Below are positions 1 to 7,919 of a stretch of 64,000 bases of DNA, piece by piece. A program made the position numbers and the translations under genes. Below the pieces are notes generated by a model, which worked only from the letters and a program-made list of their open reading frames with translations, was not told where the DNA came from and did no database searches. The DNA is taken from assembly GCA_963750715.1 (NCBI GenBank), contig CAVVRP010000008.1, forward strand, positions 556,385 through 620,384, read 5' to 3'. This DNA is from JAGVSR01 sp963750715. Its GTDB lineage: Bacteria; Pseudomonadota; Alphaproteobacteria; Rhizobiales; Hyphomicrobiaceae. Position 1 is the stretch's first letter; every line of letters starts with the position of its first letter.

Positions 1-1
1 C

Positions 2-142
2 TACGGCGGTGTCTACATCGCAGCTTCACTGGTCTGGCTGTGGCAGGTGGAGGGCCTGCGGCCGGACCGTTATGATCTCACCGGCGCCGCCATCTGTCTT
101 GCGGGCGCCGCCATAATCCTGCTTGCGCCGCGCACGGGTTGA
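2..142 (+). CDS. YnfA/UPF0060 family membrane protein, C-terminal part (5' end outside window)
   Basis: This is the last 46 codons of a gene that begins before the window. The visible residues (YGGVYIAASLVWLW, then EGLRPDRYDLTGAAICLAGAAIILLAPR) match the C-terminal half of the UPF0060/YnfA family. These are about 110-residue inner-membrane proteins with four helices, related to small multidrug resistance transporters. Two hydrophobic segments separated by a polar RPDRYD turn are visible, as expected for helices 3 and 4. The function of the family is not settled. The stop lies 43 nt before the chosen proB start. Family assignment is fairly firm from the conserved EG-RPD-YD-GA pattern. Confidence 0.8.
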   Translation, partial: YGGVYIAASLVWLWQVEGLRPDRYDLTGAAICLAGAAIILLAPRTG

Positions 143-185
143 GGCGTATTGCCTGCGTCCGATCTGCTCTATTCCGGCCCTTCCA

Positions 186-1346
186 ATGACACCCGCGAAA
201 CAGAAATCGTCACCAGAAAACGCCGTGCGTCCGGAGTGGACGAAGGCGCGTCGGGTCGTGGTCAAGATCGGGTCGGCGCTGCTTGCCGATCGCACCACGG
301 GTCTGTTGAAGGCCGATTGGCTCGCCTCCCTGATGGACGACGTCGCCGCGCTCGCAAAGGCCGGCAAGGATTTGGTGCTCGTGTCGTCGGGCTCGATCGC
401 TTTAGGGCGGCACAAGCTCGGTCTGCCGAAGGGCGCGCTCGAGCTCGAGCAGAGCCAGGCGGCGGCAGCAGTCGGGCAAATCGGACTGGCGCACGCCTAC
501 CAGGAGCTTGCTGCAAGCCACGGGCTGACGGCCGCGCAAATCCTTCTGACGCTTGGCGATACGGAAGAGCGCCGCCGGTATCTCAACGCCCGGCACACCA
601 TCGAGACCCTTCTCGAGCTGAAGGCTATTCCCGTCGTCAATGAGAACGACACCGTCGCCACCGCCGAGATCAAGTATGGCGACAACGACCGACTCAGCGC
701 GCGTGTCGCCTCGATGGTGTCGGCCGATTGTCTCGTGCTGTTGTCCGATATCGATGGTCTCTATACCGCCCCGCCGGGTAGCAGTGCGAATGCGAAGCAC
801 ATTCCGCTCGTAACTGACATCACCGCCGAGATCGAAGCCATGGCCGGCGACGCGGGCACCGAATTGTCCAAAGGCGGCATGAAAACCAAGATCGAAGCAG
901 GCAAGATCGCGCTCGCCGCCGGAATCAACATGGTGATCACCACCGGCAAGGTGATGCATCCGCTGCGAGCCATCAGCGACGGCTCGAAGGTGACGTGGTT
1001 CTTGGCGAACTCCGATCCCGTTACGGCAAAGAAGCGCTGGATCGCAGGGCAGCTCGAGCCGCGCGGAACCGTCCATATCGATGCCGGCGCCGAGAAAGCG
1101 CTGATCTCGGGCAAAAGTCTATTGCCGGCCGGTGTGCGCCGTGTCGAAGGCACTTTTGATCGGGGCGATGCCGTCATCATCCGCGCCGCCGACGGACGCG
1201 AACTCGGTCGCGGACTGTCAGCGTATACCCGTCCCGAAGCCGAGCTTATCATCGGGCACAAGTCCGGCGATATTGCCCGACTCCTTGGCTATGAAGGTAC
1301 GCCCGAACTGGTCCATCGCGACGACATGGCCCTTAGCAGGAAGTGA
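186..1346 (+). CDS. proB: glutamate 5-kinase
   Basis: ProB phosphorylates L-glutamate with ATP to gamma-glutamyl phosphate, the first step of proline synthesis. The 386-residue product has an N-terminal amino-acid kinase domain: VVVKIGSALL near residue 23, then VSSGSIALG, then VNENDTVATAEIKYGDND and the GGMKTKIEAGKIA substrate and ATP loops. A C-terminal PUA domain follows, typically tied to proline feedback inhibition in this family. The frame is open further upstream to about 123, but the ATG at 186 gives the usual family length and leaves the preceding stop outside the gene. proA follows 4 nt after the stop, so the two are an operon and make unstable gamma-glutamyl phosphate next to its consumer. 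Confidence 0.95.
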   Translation: MTPAKQKSSPENAVRPEWTKARRVVVKIGSALLADRTTGLLKADWLASLMDDVAALAKAGKDLVLVSSGSIALGRHKLGLPKGALELEQSQAAAAVGQIGLAHAYQELAASHGLTAAQILLTLGDTEERRRYLNARHTIETLLELKAIPVVNENDTVATAEIKYGDNDRLSARVASMVSADCLVLLSDIDGLYTAPPGSSANAKHIPLVTDITAEIEAMAGDAGTELSKGGMKTKIEAGKIALAAGINMVITTGKVMHPLRAISDGSKVTWFLANSDPVTAKKRWIAGQLEPRGTVHIDAGAEKALISGKSLLPAGVRRVEGTFDRGDAVIIRAADGRELGRGLSAYTRPEAELIIGHKSGDIARLLGYEGTPELVHRDDMALSRK

Positions 1347-1350
1347 TGCC

Positions 1351-2637
1351 GTGACCCGGTTGGATAAGATCGACGCAGAAACGGTTGCGCTGATGCAGGG
1401 CCTCGGTGAGGCCGCACGCGCCGCGTCGCGCGTACTGGCTTTGGCGCCAGCCGATCAGAAAGATACCGCGCTGCTGGCTTCGGCAAGGCATCTGCGGTCA
1501 GCGCAAACTTGCATCATCGCCGCCAATGCGAAGGATCTCGCCTCCGCGCGCGAAGCCGGACGGCCGACGGCTTTCATCGATCGGCTGATGCTCGATGCCA
1601 AGCGGGTCGAGGCAATCGCCAAAGGGCTCGAGGATGTCGCGGCGCTGCCTGATCCGGTCGGTACCGTGCTCGCCGAATGGCGCCGCCCGAACGGTTTGCA
1701 TTTCGAGCGCGTGCGCGTGCCCATCGGCGTCATCGGCATCATTTATGAAAGCCGCCCGAACGTAACGGCGGACGCGGGCGCATTGAGCCTCAAGGCTGGC
1801 AACGCGTCGATTCTGCGGGGAGGTTCGGAAAGCCACCACTCCTCTCTCGCCATTCATGCCTGTCTCGAGAAGGGCCTTGCCCAGGCGGACCTGCCTCAAG
1901 CCGTAATACAGTACGTCACGACGACGAACCGCGATGCGGTCGGAGAAATGCTGCGCGGACTGGACGGCAACGTCGACGTGCTTGTGCCGCGCGGCGGCAG
2001 AAGTCTCGTCGAGCGCGTGCAGAATGAGGCGCGCGTTCCGGTGTTCGCGCATCTGGAAGGCATCTGCCATACCTATGTCGATCGCGCCGCTGACCTCAAC
2101 ATGGCGCGCCGCATCGTTCTCAACGCCAAGCTGCGGCGCACAGGTGTGTGCGGCGCAACGGAATGCATGCTGGTCGATAAGGCAGCCGGCACGGATATGT
2201 TGAAAGCGCTTGTCGTAGCCCTGATCGATGCCGGTTGCGAGGTGCGCGGCGACGCGGCCACGCAGAAAGCCGATCCCCGGGTGAAGGCCGCCGATGTGGA
2301 CGATTACGGATACGAGTTCCTCGATGCGATCATCGCGGTGAAAGTTGTCGACGGTGTCGGCGAAGCGATCGCGCATATCGCGCGGTTTGGCTCCCAGCAC
2401 ACCGACGCCATCGTCACAGCCGATGAGGCAACGGCGGCGCGATTCCTGCGCGAGGTCGATTCCGCCATCGTGCTCCACAACGCATCGACGCAGTTCGCCG
2501 ATGGCGGGGAATTTGGCTTCGGCTCGGAAATCGGTATTGCAACTGGAAAGCTCCATGCGCGCGGGCCGGTCGGGGTGGAGCAGCTGACGAGCTTCAAGTA
2601 CGTCGTGCGCGGTGACGGCCAGATTCGATCGCTATAG
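1351..2637 (+). CDS. proA: glutamate-5-semialdehyde dehydrogenase (gamma-glutamyl phosphate reductase)
   Basis: ProA reduces gamma-glutamyl phosphate with NADPH to glutamate-5-semialdehyde, the second step of proline synthesis. The 428-residue product is normal for the family. Landmarks are the SRPNVTADAGALSLKAGNASILRGGSE segment and the catalytic cysteine in RTGVCGATECML. The start chosen is GTG at 1351, preceded by an AGGAAG ribosome-binding site inside the end of proB. The open frame reaches back into proB (to about 1132), but that part is out-of-frame proB sequence. It is translationally coupled to proB with a 4-nt gap. Confidence 0.95.
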   Translation: MTRLDKIDAETVALMQGLGEAARAASRVLALAPADQKDTALLASARHLRSAQTCIIAANAKDLASAREAGRPTAFIDRLMLDAKRVEAIAKGLEDVAALPDPVGTVLAEWRRPNGLHFERVRVPIGVIGIIYESRPNVTADAGALSLKAGNASILRGGSESHHSSLAIHACLEKGLAQADLPQAVIQYVTTTNRDAVGEMLRGLDGNVDVLVPRGGRSLVERVQNEARVPVFAHLEGICHTYVDRAADLNMARRIVLNAKLRRTGVCGATECMLVDKAAGTDMLKALVVALIDAGCEVRGDAATQKADPRVKAADVDDYGYEFLDAIIAVKVVDGVGEAIAHIARFGSQHTDAIVTADEATAARFLREVDSAIVLHNASTQFADGGEFGFGSEIGIATGKLHARGPVGVEQLTSFKYVVRGDGQIRSL

Positions 2638-2727
2638 CTCCGGGCCTGCTTCTGACTTGATTTTGCCGGTGCACCTTGTACCAAGCGGTCCGTGCACAAC
2701 GGTCATATGAGCGCGGAGACAATAACA

Positions 2728-3576
2728 ATGAAACTCGTTCGATTTGGCGCTTTGGCTTCCGAGAAGCCCGGGCTCGTCGATCCTGCTGGGCAGATCCGAG
2801 ATCTGTCGGCGCATGTACCAGACATCAACGGCGCCGCGCTGGCTCCCGAAAGCCTCGCCCGGCTGCGCGCCATCGACCCCGCGAGCCTGCCTCTTGCCCC
2901 GGCTGGCGCGCGGATCGGCGCTCCGGTGTCGCGGCCGTGGAGCTTTATCGCCGTCGGGCTCAACTATGCCGACCATGCCAAGGAAACCGGACAGGAAATC
3001 CCCACCGAACCGATCCTGTTCAATAAGCTCGGCAATACCGTTTCCGGCCCCTTCGACGACGTCATCTATCCCAAGGGTGCCGATCGTATGGACTGGGAGC
3101 TGGAGATCGCCTTCGTCATCGGCAAGCGTGCACGCTATGTCGAGGAGAAAGATGCGATGGACTACGTGGCCGGCTACTGCATCTGCAATGACGTGTCCGA
3201 GCGCCGCTTCCAGATGAAGCGCAACGGCCAATGGGTGAAGGGCAAGGCGTGCGAGACGTTCGGGCCGCTTGGACCCTGGCTCGTCACCACGGACGAGATC
3301 AAGAATCCCCACCATCTGTCCATGGAGCTTAAGGTCAACGGCGAGACGCGCCAGAAGGGCTCGACTTCGACCATGATCTTCTCGGTGCCCTACCTCGTAG
3401 CCTATATCACGCAGTTCTGCGTGCTGGAGCCGGGCGACGTGGTGACGACGGGAACACCGCCCGGCGTAGGTTCTGGCATGAAGCCGCCGCAGTACCTGAA
3501 GGCCGGCGACGTTATGGAGCTGACCATCGAAGGCCTTGGCCTGCAGCGTCAGACCGTGGTGTCATTCACGGGCTGA
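2728..3576 (+). CDS. fumarylacetoacetate hydrolase (FAH) family protein
   Basis: This 282-residue protein belongs to the FAH superfamily of metal-dependent hydrolases, decarboxylases and hydratases. The conserved core is clear: FIAVGLNYADHAKETG near residue 75, then EPILFNKLGNTV, DWELEIAFVIGK (the metal-binding E-x-E pair), GYCICNDVSER, and TGTPPGVGSGM near the C-terminus. The N-terminal MKLVRFG and the length resemble the 2,4-diketo-3-deoxy-L-fuconate hydrolase / ureidoglycolate lyase-annotated branch. Substrate cannot be read from sequence. The ATG at 2728 has GGAGA upstream. It lies 90 nt downstream of proA and converges on the membrane protein gene at 3602. Confidence 0.88.
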   Translation: MKLVRFGALASEKPGLVDPAGQIRDLSAHVPDINGAALAPESLARLRAIDPASLPLAPAGARIGAPVSRPWSFIAVGLNYADHAKETGQEIPTEPILFNKLGNTVSGPFDDVIYPKGADRMDWELEIAFVIGKRARYVEEKDAMDYVAGYCICNDVSERRFQMKRNGQWVKGKACETFGPLGPWLVTTDEIKNPHHLSMELKVNGETRQKGSTSTMIFSVPYLVAYITQFCVLEPGDVVTTGTPPGVGSGMKPPQYLKAGDVMELTIEGLGLQRQTVVSFTG

Positions 3577-3601
3577 TAGCCAGCCGCCGCAAACTCTCGC
3601 T

Positions 3602-5803
3602 TTACGCGGAGTTAGGCCCTCGGCGCGTGCCGCGCATCATCTGCGGCATGTCGGTAGAGGCCAGAAGCGCATCCTCGATACGGCGCCATGAGCTTGGGTC
3701 ATTGAAGTTCAGACGGCGCATGTCGCTCTGAATATCGCGCAGGCGATTCAGCAGATCCTGCTCACTCCAGTCGCGGTCCTCGTCCGGGCCCGCCGCATAC
3801 TCGAGTTGGGCAATCAGGTCGTTGATGAGACCGACATCGGGATGCAACATCAGCATCGGCTGAGCCTCATTGATGCGCGCACGCTCCCGGTCGAGAACCT
3901 GCAGCTTGCGAGGATCGTCTGCCGCTCCGGGCCTCAGGCTCCGGTAGGCCTGATCAATGCGTGCCTCGTGCTTGCGCTGCTCGTTCCGCAGGAATTCGCC
4001 TAGTCGCGGATTCTTGTAGCCGTTCTGGTAAAGCGTGTTCCAGGAATCCTCGGCCGCCGAGCGGATGTCGTCGTTCTGCAACGGCTCAAGCAAGGCATTG
4101 CCCGTCAAGCCGATCGGGGCAAGCAGTTCGTCGAGGTAGTGGACAGCCAAACGATCGGCATCGATGGGCGTGAGCGCCCGGGGCTCATCCGGCATAGAAG
4201 GCGGTGCTTCAGCATGCCGCGTGATCTGGCGCGGAGCAGGCTCCTGTTCGACCTGAGTCATGGGCGTCAGGTTGATCGGCTGAATGTTCTGCTGCTGCAT
4301 AACCGTCCGCTGGCCATACTGGCTGCGCGCGTTGATTGATGCCAGCGCACGTACCACGTCGGCATGGATCAGGTAATGCCGCTTGTCGCGCGTGTCTGTG
4401 GTGATCATGCCGAGCGCCGCGCCGGCGTTCAGCACCCTGCGGACTATGGGAAGACGTTGCGGACGATCCTTCTCGATCTCGCTGATCAGAACCTCGGCCG
4501 TGTAGCCGCCCTCGACCTTCGGGATGGGGTGCATCACGTCTAGCGCGATCGCGGAGCTTCGATAGGGATCGGGCACGAGTGCCTCGGCGATGGCCGCTTC
4601 CAGGCGCGCCAGATGCTTCTTGTCCTTGTCTTCGTCGAAGGCTTTCTTCGATACGGTCGACAGGAACTCGAATAGTTCCGCGCGCACGAGGTAGCGGTTG
4701 CTGGTCTCGTCATATTCGACGGCGTGGATGGTGGAGCCCGCATTCAACACGCGCATGACCCGATCGGCGGTGTGCGCATCGAGCCTTTCGGGTCTGACTT
4801 CCGACGTAAATCCTGAGACGTTCGTGATCGGTCGCAACGCGTTGAGAACGAGGCCTGCGTTCTCGAACTTGTCGGGCAGCAGCGAGTTTTCGATGATAGC
4901 TTCTAGCTGCTGAGCCGAGCGGGCCTTCATCGTCGGCACATCGGACAGCGGCGAGCGCACGGCATTGGCCGCGAACAGACCTGACATGAAGATCAGACTG
5001 TCGATGGCCACCGCGATGGCGAGTGCTAGATAAGCCAGCCGGTTGCCGTCGTTGAAGGCGTTCCATGTGACGACGAAGCGGTGGGCTTTGTCATCGCGAT
5101 TGAGTTCGACGAAGTTGATCTTTGTGCGCAGCTCATCGGTGTCCTTCGAGGCAAGGCCTGAGTCACCGAGGCACTTGTGCGCAAATCCGAACAGGTCGTC
5201 GGCCGATTTGTACTGGCCGATCTTGTCGCCTCCTGCGCAGTTCGTGGCGAACGCCTTCGATCCGGCATTGAGGGCGAACAACGCGCCCGCGGCATCGGCT
5301 GCCTGCTTGGGCTCGCAGCCTATGCCCGACACACGTTCCTTCGTCGTCGGCGTGGACGTCATGGCATTCAGCAACTGCGTGCACTGCTGCTGCACGGCAC
5401 TCAACCGCTCCACCGTCGGCTGCTCGCGGAATTCCGCGCGCGCCGTTTCGAACGCGGGCAGCACGCGGGAAGGATCTATCTTCATTCCCGAGTTTTCCAG
5501 GGACCCCGTCGACGCCGCAGCGATGCGCTGCTGAGCGGTGTCGGCTTCGCCTTGCAGTTTGGCGAGGCTGCCATCGATCTCGGCAAGTTCACGTTTGATC
5601 TGGTCGATCGTCGTGTTGACGTCGTCGAGTTGCTTCTGCGCGTCCTTCACGCGCGTCTCGCCAATCTTGTAATAGTCCTGCAGCTTGCCAAGTTCGCCCA
5701 TGCGCTGGCGATAGATCGGGCCGCGGCCTTCCTTCAGAGTGCCTTCGACACCTTTCTGTTCGGCCATGGCTTCGACGCGCTTGGAGTTCGACTTCGCGGG
5801 CAC
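3602..5803 (-). CDS. membrane coiled-coil protein, downstream part of a frameshift-split gene; function unknown
   Basis: This open frame (up to 733 residues) looks like the C-terminal two thirds of one protein whose N-terminal part is encoded in another frame at 5589-6956. From the N-terminus it shows a long heptad-rich coiled coil (about 45-95), a region with several cysteines (QQC, GCEP, NCAGG, HKC), a single membrane helix (about 257-282), and a cytoplasmic region of about 450 residues rich in charged and Arg/Glu segments. The GTG at 5803 has no convincing ribosome-binding site. The sensible protein begins near VEAMAEQKG (about 5773), exactly where the upstream frame turns into implausible Arg-rich sequence. 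I do not recognise the family. Confidence 0.65.
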   Translation of the reverse strand: MPAKSNSKRVEAMAEQKGVEGTLKEGRGPIYRQRMGELGKLQDYYKIGETRVKDAQKQLDDVNTTIDQIKRELAEIDGSLAKLQGEADTAQQRIAAASTGSLENSGMKIDPSRVLPAFETARAEFREQPTVERLSAVQQQCTQLLNAMTSTPTTKERVSGIGCEPKQAADAAGALFALNAGSKAFATNCAGGDKIGQYKSADDLFGFAHKCLGDSGLASKDTDELRTKINFVELNRDDKAHRFVVTWNAFNDGNRLAYLALAIAVAIDSLIFMSGLFAANAVRSPLSDVPTMKARSAQQLEAIIENSLLPDKFENAGLVLNALRPITNVSGFTSEVRPERLDAHTADRVMRVLNAGSTIHAVEYDETSNRYLVRAELFEFLSTVSKKAFDEDKDKKHLARLEAAIAEALVPDPYRSSAIALDVMHPIPKVEGGYTAEVLISEIEKDRPQRLPIVRRVLNAGAALGMITTDTRDKRHYLIHADVVRALASINARSQYGQRTVMQQQNIQPINLTPMTQVEQEPAPRQITRHAEAPPSMPDEPRALTPIDADRLAVHYLDELLAPIGLTGNALLEPLQNDDIRSAAEDSWNTLYQNGYKNPRLGEFLRNEQRKHEARIDQAYRSLRPGAADDPRKLQVLDRERARINEAQPMLMLHPDVGLINDLIAQLEYAAGPDEDRDWSEQDLLNRLRDIQSDMRRLNFNDPSSWRRIEDALLASTDMPQMMRGTRRGPNSA

Positions 5804-6956
5804 GCTGGTCGAGGTCGCTTTTCTTTTGCGCGAGATCCGCCGCCAGACCGGGACGCTCGGCCTCGATGCGCGATAGCTCGTCCGTCAGAGTGACTTTCCG
5901 GCTCGAAAGACCCGCCTGACCGCCCTGGGCGGATGCCGCACGCTCCTGCTGCTCGGCGATGGCCTGGCGGCGCTGTTCCATTTGCTGCACGTAGTAGCGC
6001 TCGATCTCACCTTCCGCGCCGCGCGAGGCCGTGGCGAGCTTCTCGAGGTCGGCGTCGTACCTTGCCCAGCCGTCGCTTCGGAACAGGTCTTCGACAGCTG
6101 CGAGCCGCCGCTTCTCGATGGTCGAGCCGATGTCGGCAACCATGCCGGCGACCTGGTTTTGAGCTCGCAACTCCGAGGCGCGCACGCGTTCGCTCTGCGG
6201 AAAGATCGCGGAGAACAAGCTGTCGAAGGAAAAGAACACTGACGTCGCCATGCACGCGAGAAACATGACCCACAGCACGGCGTTCTTAATGATGACGCGG
6301 GAGGATTGCAGATACGGCCGGATCAGGTCGCTGGCGGAATAGAGCGCCACGAGCAAGCCGAGTAGGAGTTCCACGACGACGATCAGGATCTTGTCGCTGA
6401 AAAGCTGCCAATCGAATGTTTCGGACGATGCCGACCGCACGTCGATCTCCCCCGTCGACTGCATGAACAAGACGGCAAGCGCTATGAACAGGGGAATACC
6501 GATGATCGGGCCCGCAATCGCCGTGAAGCCCTTGTTGAGCGCGCTGCGCGGCGCGCCGGCAGGCTGTTGGCTCATGCCGGTCGCGAAACTTTCGCCGATC
6601 AGCCAGGCAATAATGAGCATAATGCCCTGGATTCCGAACGTGATCATGCCCGACAGCAGCGGCTCGTTCGTGAAATTGCGCATGCCGTCCCAGGTGGTCC
6701 AGCCTGAGGCGAGGGACAAAACGACCCCGGTCGCGCCGAGAAGGGCCAGGCGCCAGTTGGAGAACAACACCTCCTCCAGCCCTTTCCACAGGCGAGGGGC
6801 GAGCCTGTAGAGGCCTCCGAGTGCGAGCAGAATGGCGACGCCGATGAAGATCGTGCTGGCCCAAGCCTGAACCGATGCGGCATCCGTCGGCAATTGCGCG
6901 CCACTCGCCAGCGCCGCAATAGCTGAATCTGCAGTCGCTTTGAGATCCCAGCCCAT
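5589..6956 (-). CDS. multi-pass membrane protein with coiled coil, upstream part of a frameshift-split gene
   Basis: The start at 6956 is well supported by AAGGAGGG about 10 nt upstream. The protein shows six hydrophobic helices in the first 250 residues (for example ASTIFIGVAILLALGGLY, ILIVVVELLLGLLVALY, AVLWVMFLACMATSVFF). A long charged coiled coil follows, probably on the far side of the membrane (EKRRLAAVEDL, QQMEQRRQAIAEQQERAASAQ, KVTLTDELSRIEAERPGLAADLAQKKSDLDQ cover it). After REVELQAR (about 5775) the frame becomes Arg-rich and lacks heptads up to its stop at 5589. Removing one base near 5770 joins it to the frame at 3602 and gives a 1117-residue protein. Function unknown; no neighbour explains it. 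Confidence 0.65.
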   Translation of the reverse strand: MGWDLKATADSAIAALASGAQLPTDAASVQAWASTIFIGVAILLALGGLYRLAPRLWKGLEEVLFSNWRLALLGATGVVLSLASGWTTWDGMRNFTNEPLLSGMITFGIQGIMLIIAWLIGESFATGMSQQPAGAPRSALNKGFTAIAGPIIGIPLFIALAVLFMQSTGEIDVRSASSETFDWQLFSDKILIVVVELLLGLLVALYSASDLIRPYLQSSRVIIKNAVLWVMFLACMATSVFFSFDSLFSAIFPQSERVRASELRAQNQVAGMVADIGSTIEKRRLAAVEDLFRSDGWARYDADLEKLATASRGAEGEIERYYVQQMEQRRQAIAEQQERAASAQGGQAGLSSRKVTLTDELSRIEAERPGLAADLAQKKSDLDQRAREVELQARRSHGRTERCRRHSEGRPRPDLSPAHGRTWQAAGLLQDWRDAREGRAEATRRRQHDDRPDQT

Positions 6957-7193
6957 CCTTTGAGCCCTCCTTCGGCATGCGCGTCTTGCGTTCACAACTC
7001 GACTATATTGAAGCGCGGACAGCCGCCGCCATTCAATCAAAACCTCTAAACCTGATTGACGTTAAGGGCCTGCTTTTTTCGGGGCCGAATTGCGGCAGCG
7101 CTCCGCCTTGCGGAATTAAAACTTCTTCACCCGTCATCTCAGCGCTTTAGAGCGCTACCCTAGCCAGCAGCGCGTCCACTTTGGCACATCGCT

Positions 7194-7220
7194 CGTGATT
7201 TTGGAATCACGTTTTGTTCT
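7194..7220 (+). terminator. candidate intrinsic terminator or palindromic operator upstream of zur
   Basis: A perfect 7-bp stem (CGTGATT at 7194-7200, AATCACG at 7205-7211) with a TTGG loop is followed by TTTTGTTCT. This has the form of a weak rho-independent terminator on the plus strand, about 130 nt before zur. As no gene lies upstream on this strand, it would end a short leader or small RNA, or the palindrome may simply be a protein-binding site. The sequence cannot decide between these. Confidence 0.35.
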
Positions 7221-7273
7221 CATTGCCAAACCCGCAGCCTCGGCTAACTGTGATATCGTAACGTAGCAGCTGA

Positions 7274-7313
7274 GGGACTTTCCCACGGCTGCCAAGGTGG
7301 GAATGTCAGTCCC
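7274..7313 (+). repeat. long imperfect inverted repeat (hairpin) 36 nt before the zur start
   Basis: GGGACT (7274-7279) pairs with AGTCCC (7308-7313), and TTCCCAC (7280-7286) pairs with GTGGGAA (7297-7303). This gives 13 base pairs with a 10-nt loop and a 4-nt bulge on the 3' side. If zur is transcribed from further upstream, this hairpin would sit in its 5' leader. The pairing is read directly; any regulatory role is inference. Confidence 0.6.
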
Positions 7314-7349
7314 TGTTCGTGCCTCTCTTGTTTCGCAAAGCAGGTCCGC

Positions 7350-7874
7350 ATGGCCCATCAAACCCCTGATATGCCCGAGGTCTTCGCCAGAACGCCGTTC
7401 CCGGCCCCCGATCAGCAGACGGCCAAGCGGCTGGCGCAGACCGTGGAGCGCGCCGCGAAGATTTTCGCGGAGAAGAACATCCGCTTCACCAAGCTCCGCC
7501 AGATGGTGTTCGAAGAGATTGCCGCGACTTACGCCTCGATCGGCGCCTATGAGATCCTATCAAGGCTCGCCGAGAAGGGCACCCGCGTGGCTCCAATTTC
7601 CATTTACCGGGCGATCGATGCGCTCCTCGAAGCCGGCGTCATTCACCGGCTGGAGAGCAAGAATGCGTTCTTTGCCTGCCGCAGAACCGACCATACGAAG
7701 GGCCGCCGTCCGCTTTTTCTGTCGTGCGAATCCTGCGGGGCGGTCGGCGAAGTCGACGGTCAGCACATTTTCGATCTCATCGGCGAAGCCGCGCGTGGGG
7801 CGAAGTTCGCGCCGCGGGTGAAGTTCGTCGAAGTTTCGGGTTTATGCCCGCGCTGCGTCGGCAAGGAGAGCTGA
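7350..7874 (+). CDS. zur: zinc uptake regulator Zur (Fur family)
   Basis: This 174-residue Fur-family repressor has the winged-helix DNA-binding domain in the first half (FTKLRQMVFEEI, GAYEILSRLAEKG, APISIYRAIDALLEAGVIHRLESKNAF). The C-terminal dimerisation domain carries two Cys pairs, CESC and CPRC, that form the structural zinc site, and the RTDHTKGRRPLFLSC metal-sensing region. Pairing with znuC-znuB directly downstream (45 nt to znuC) identifies it as the zinc-responsive branch rather than Fur or Irr. By family precedent it represses zinc uptake genes when zinc is sufficient. The leader upstream holds strong hairpins. Confidence 0.9.
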   Translation: MAHQTPDMPEVFARTPFPAPDQQTAKRLAQTVERAAKIFAEKNIRFTKLRQMVFEEIAATYASIGAYEILSRLAEKGTRVAPISIYRAIDALLEAGVIHRLESKNAFFACRRTDHTKGRRPLFLSCESCGAVGEVDGQHIFDLIGEAARGAKFAPRVKFVEVSGLCPRCVGKES

Positions 7875-7919
7875 CGGCTTCGCACTCCGGTGAATTGATG
7901 GCCCAGGACTTCTATAGTC

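Larger units (their letters stand above)
6957..7349. other. divergent intergenic region upstream of zur, rich in inverted repeats
   Basis: This 393-nt non-coding gap separates the start of the membrane protein gene (minus) from zur (plus). I see no convincing gene in it. It holds three inverted repeats within 175 nt: AGCGCT-TTAG-AGCGCT at 7141-7156, CGTGATT-TTGG-AATCACG followed by a T-rich run at 7194-7220, and a long imperfect hairpin at 7274-7313. An AT-rich stretch around 7249-7265 (GTGATATCGTAAC) is only a weak candidate Zur or promoter site. Promoters for both genes should lie here. Confidence 0.6.

Noticed and set aside
5589..5810. A programmed ribosomal frameshift in the membrane coiled-coil gene
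   Set aside because: The shift needed is +1, and no slippery codon run, stop codon in position or stimulatory hairpin was seen at the changeover. A 1-nt indel is simpler.
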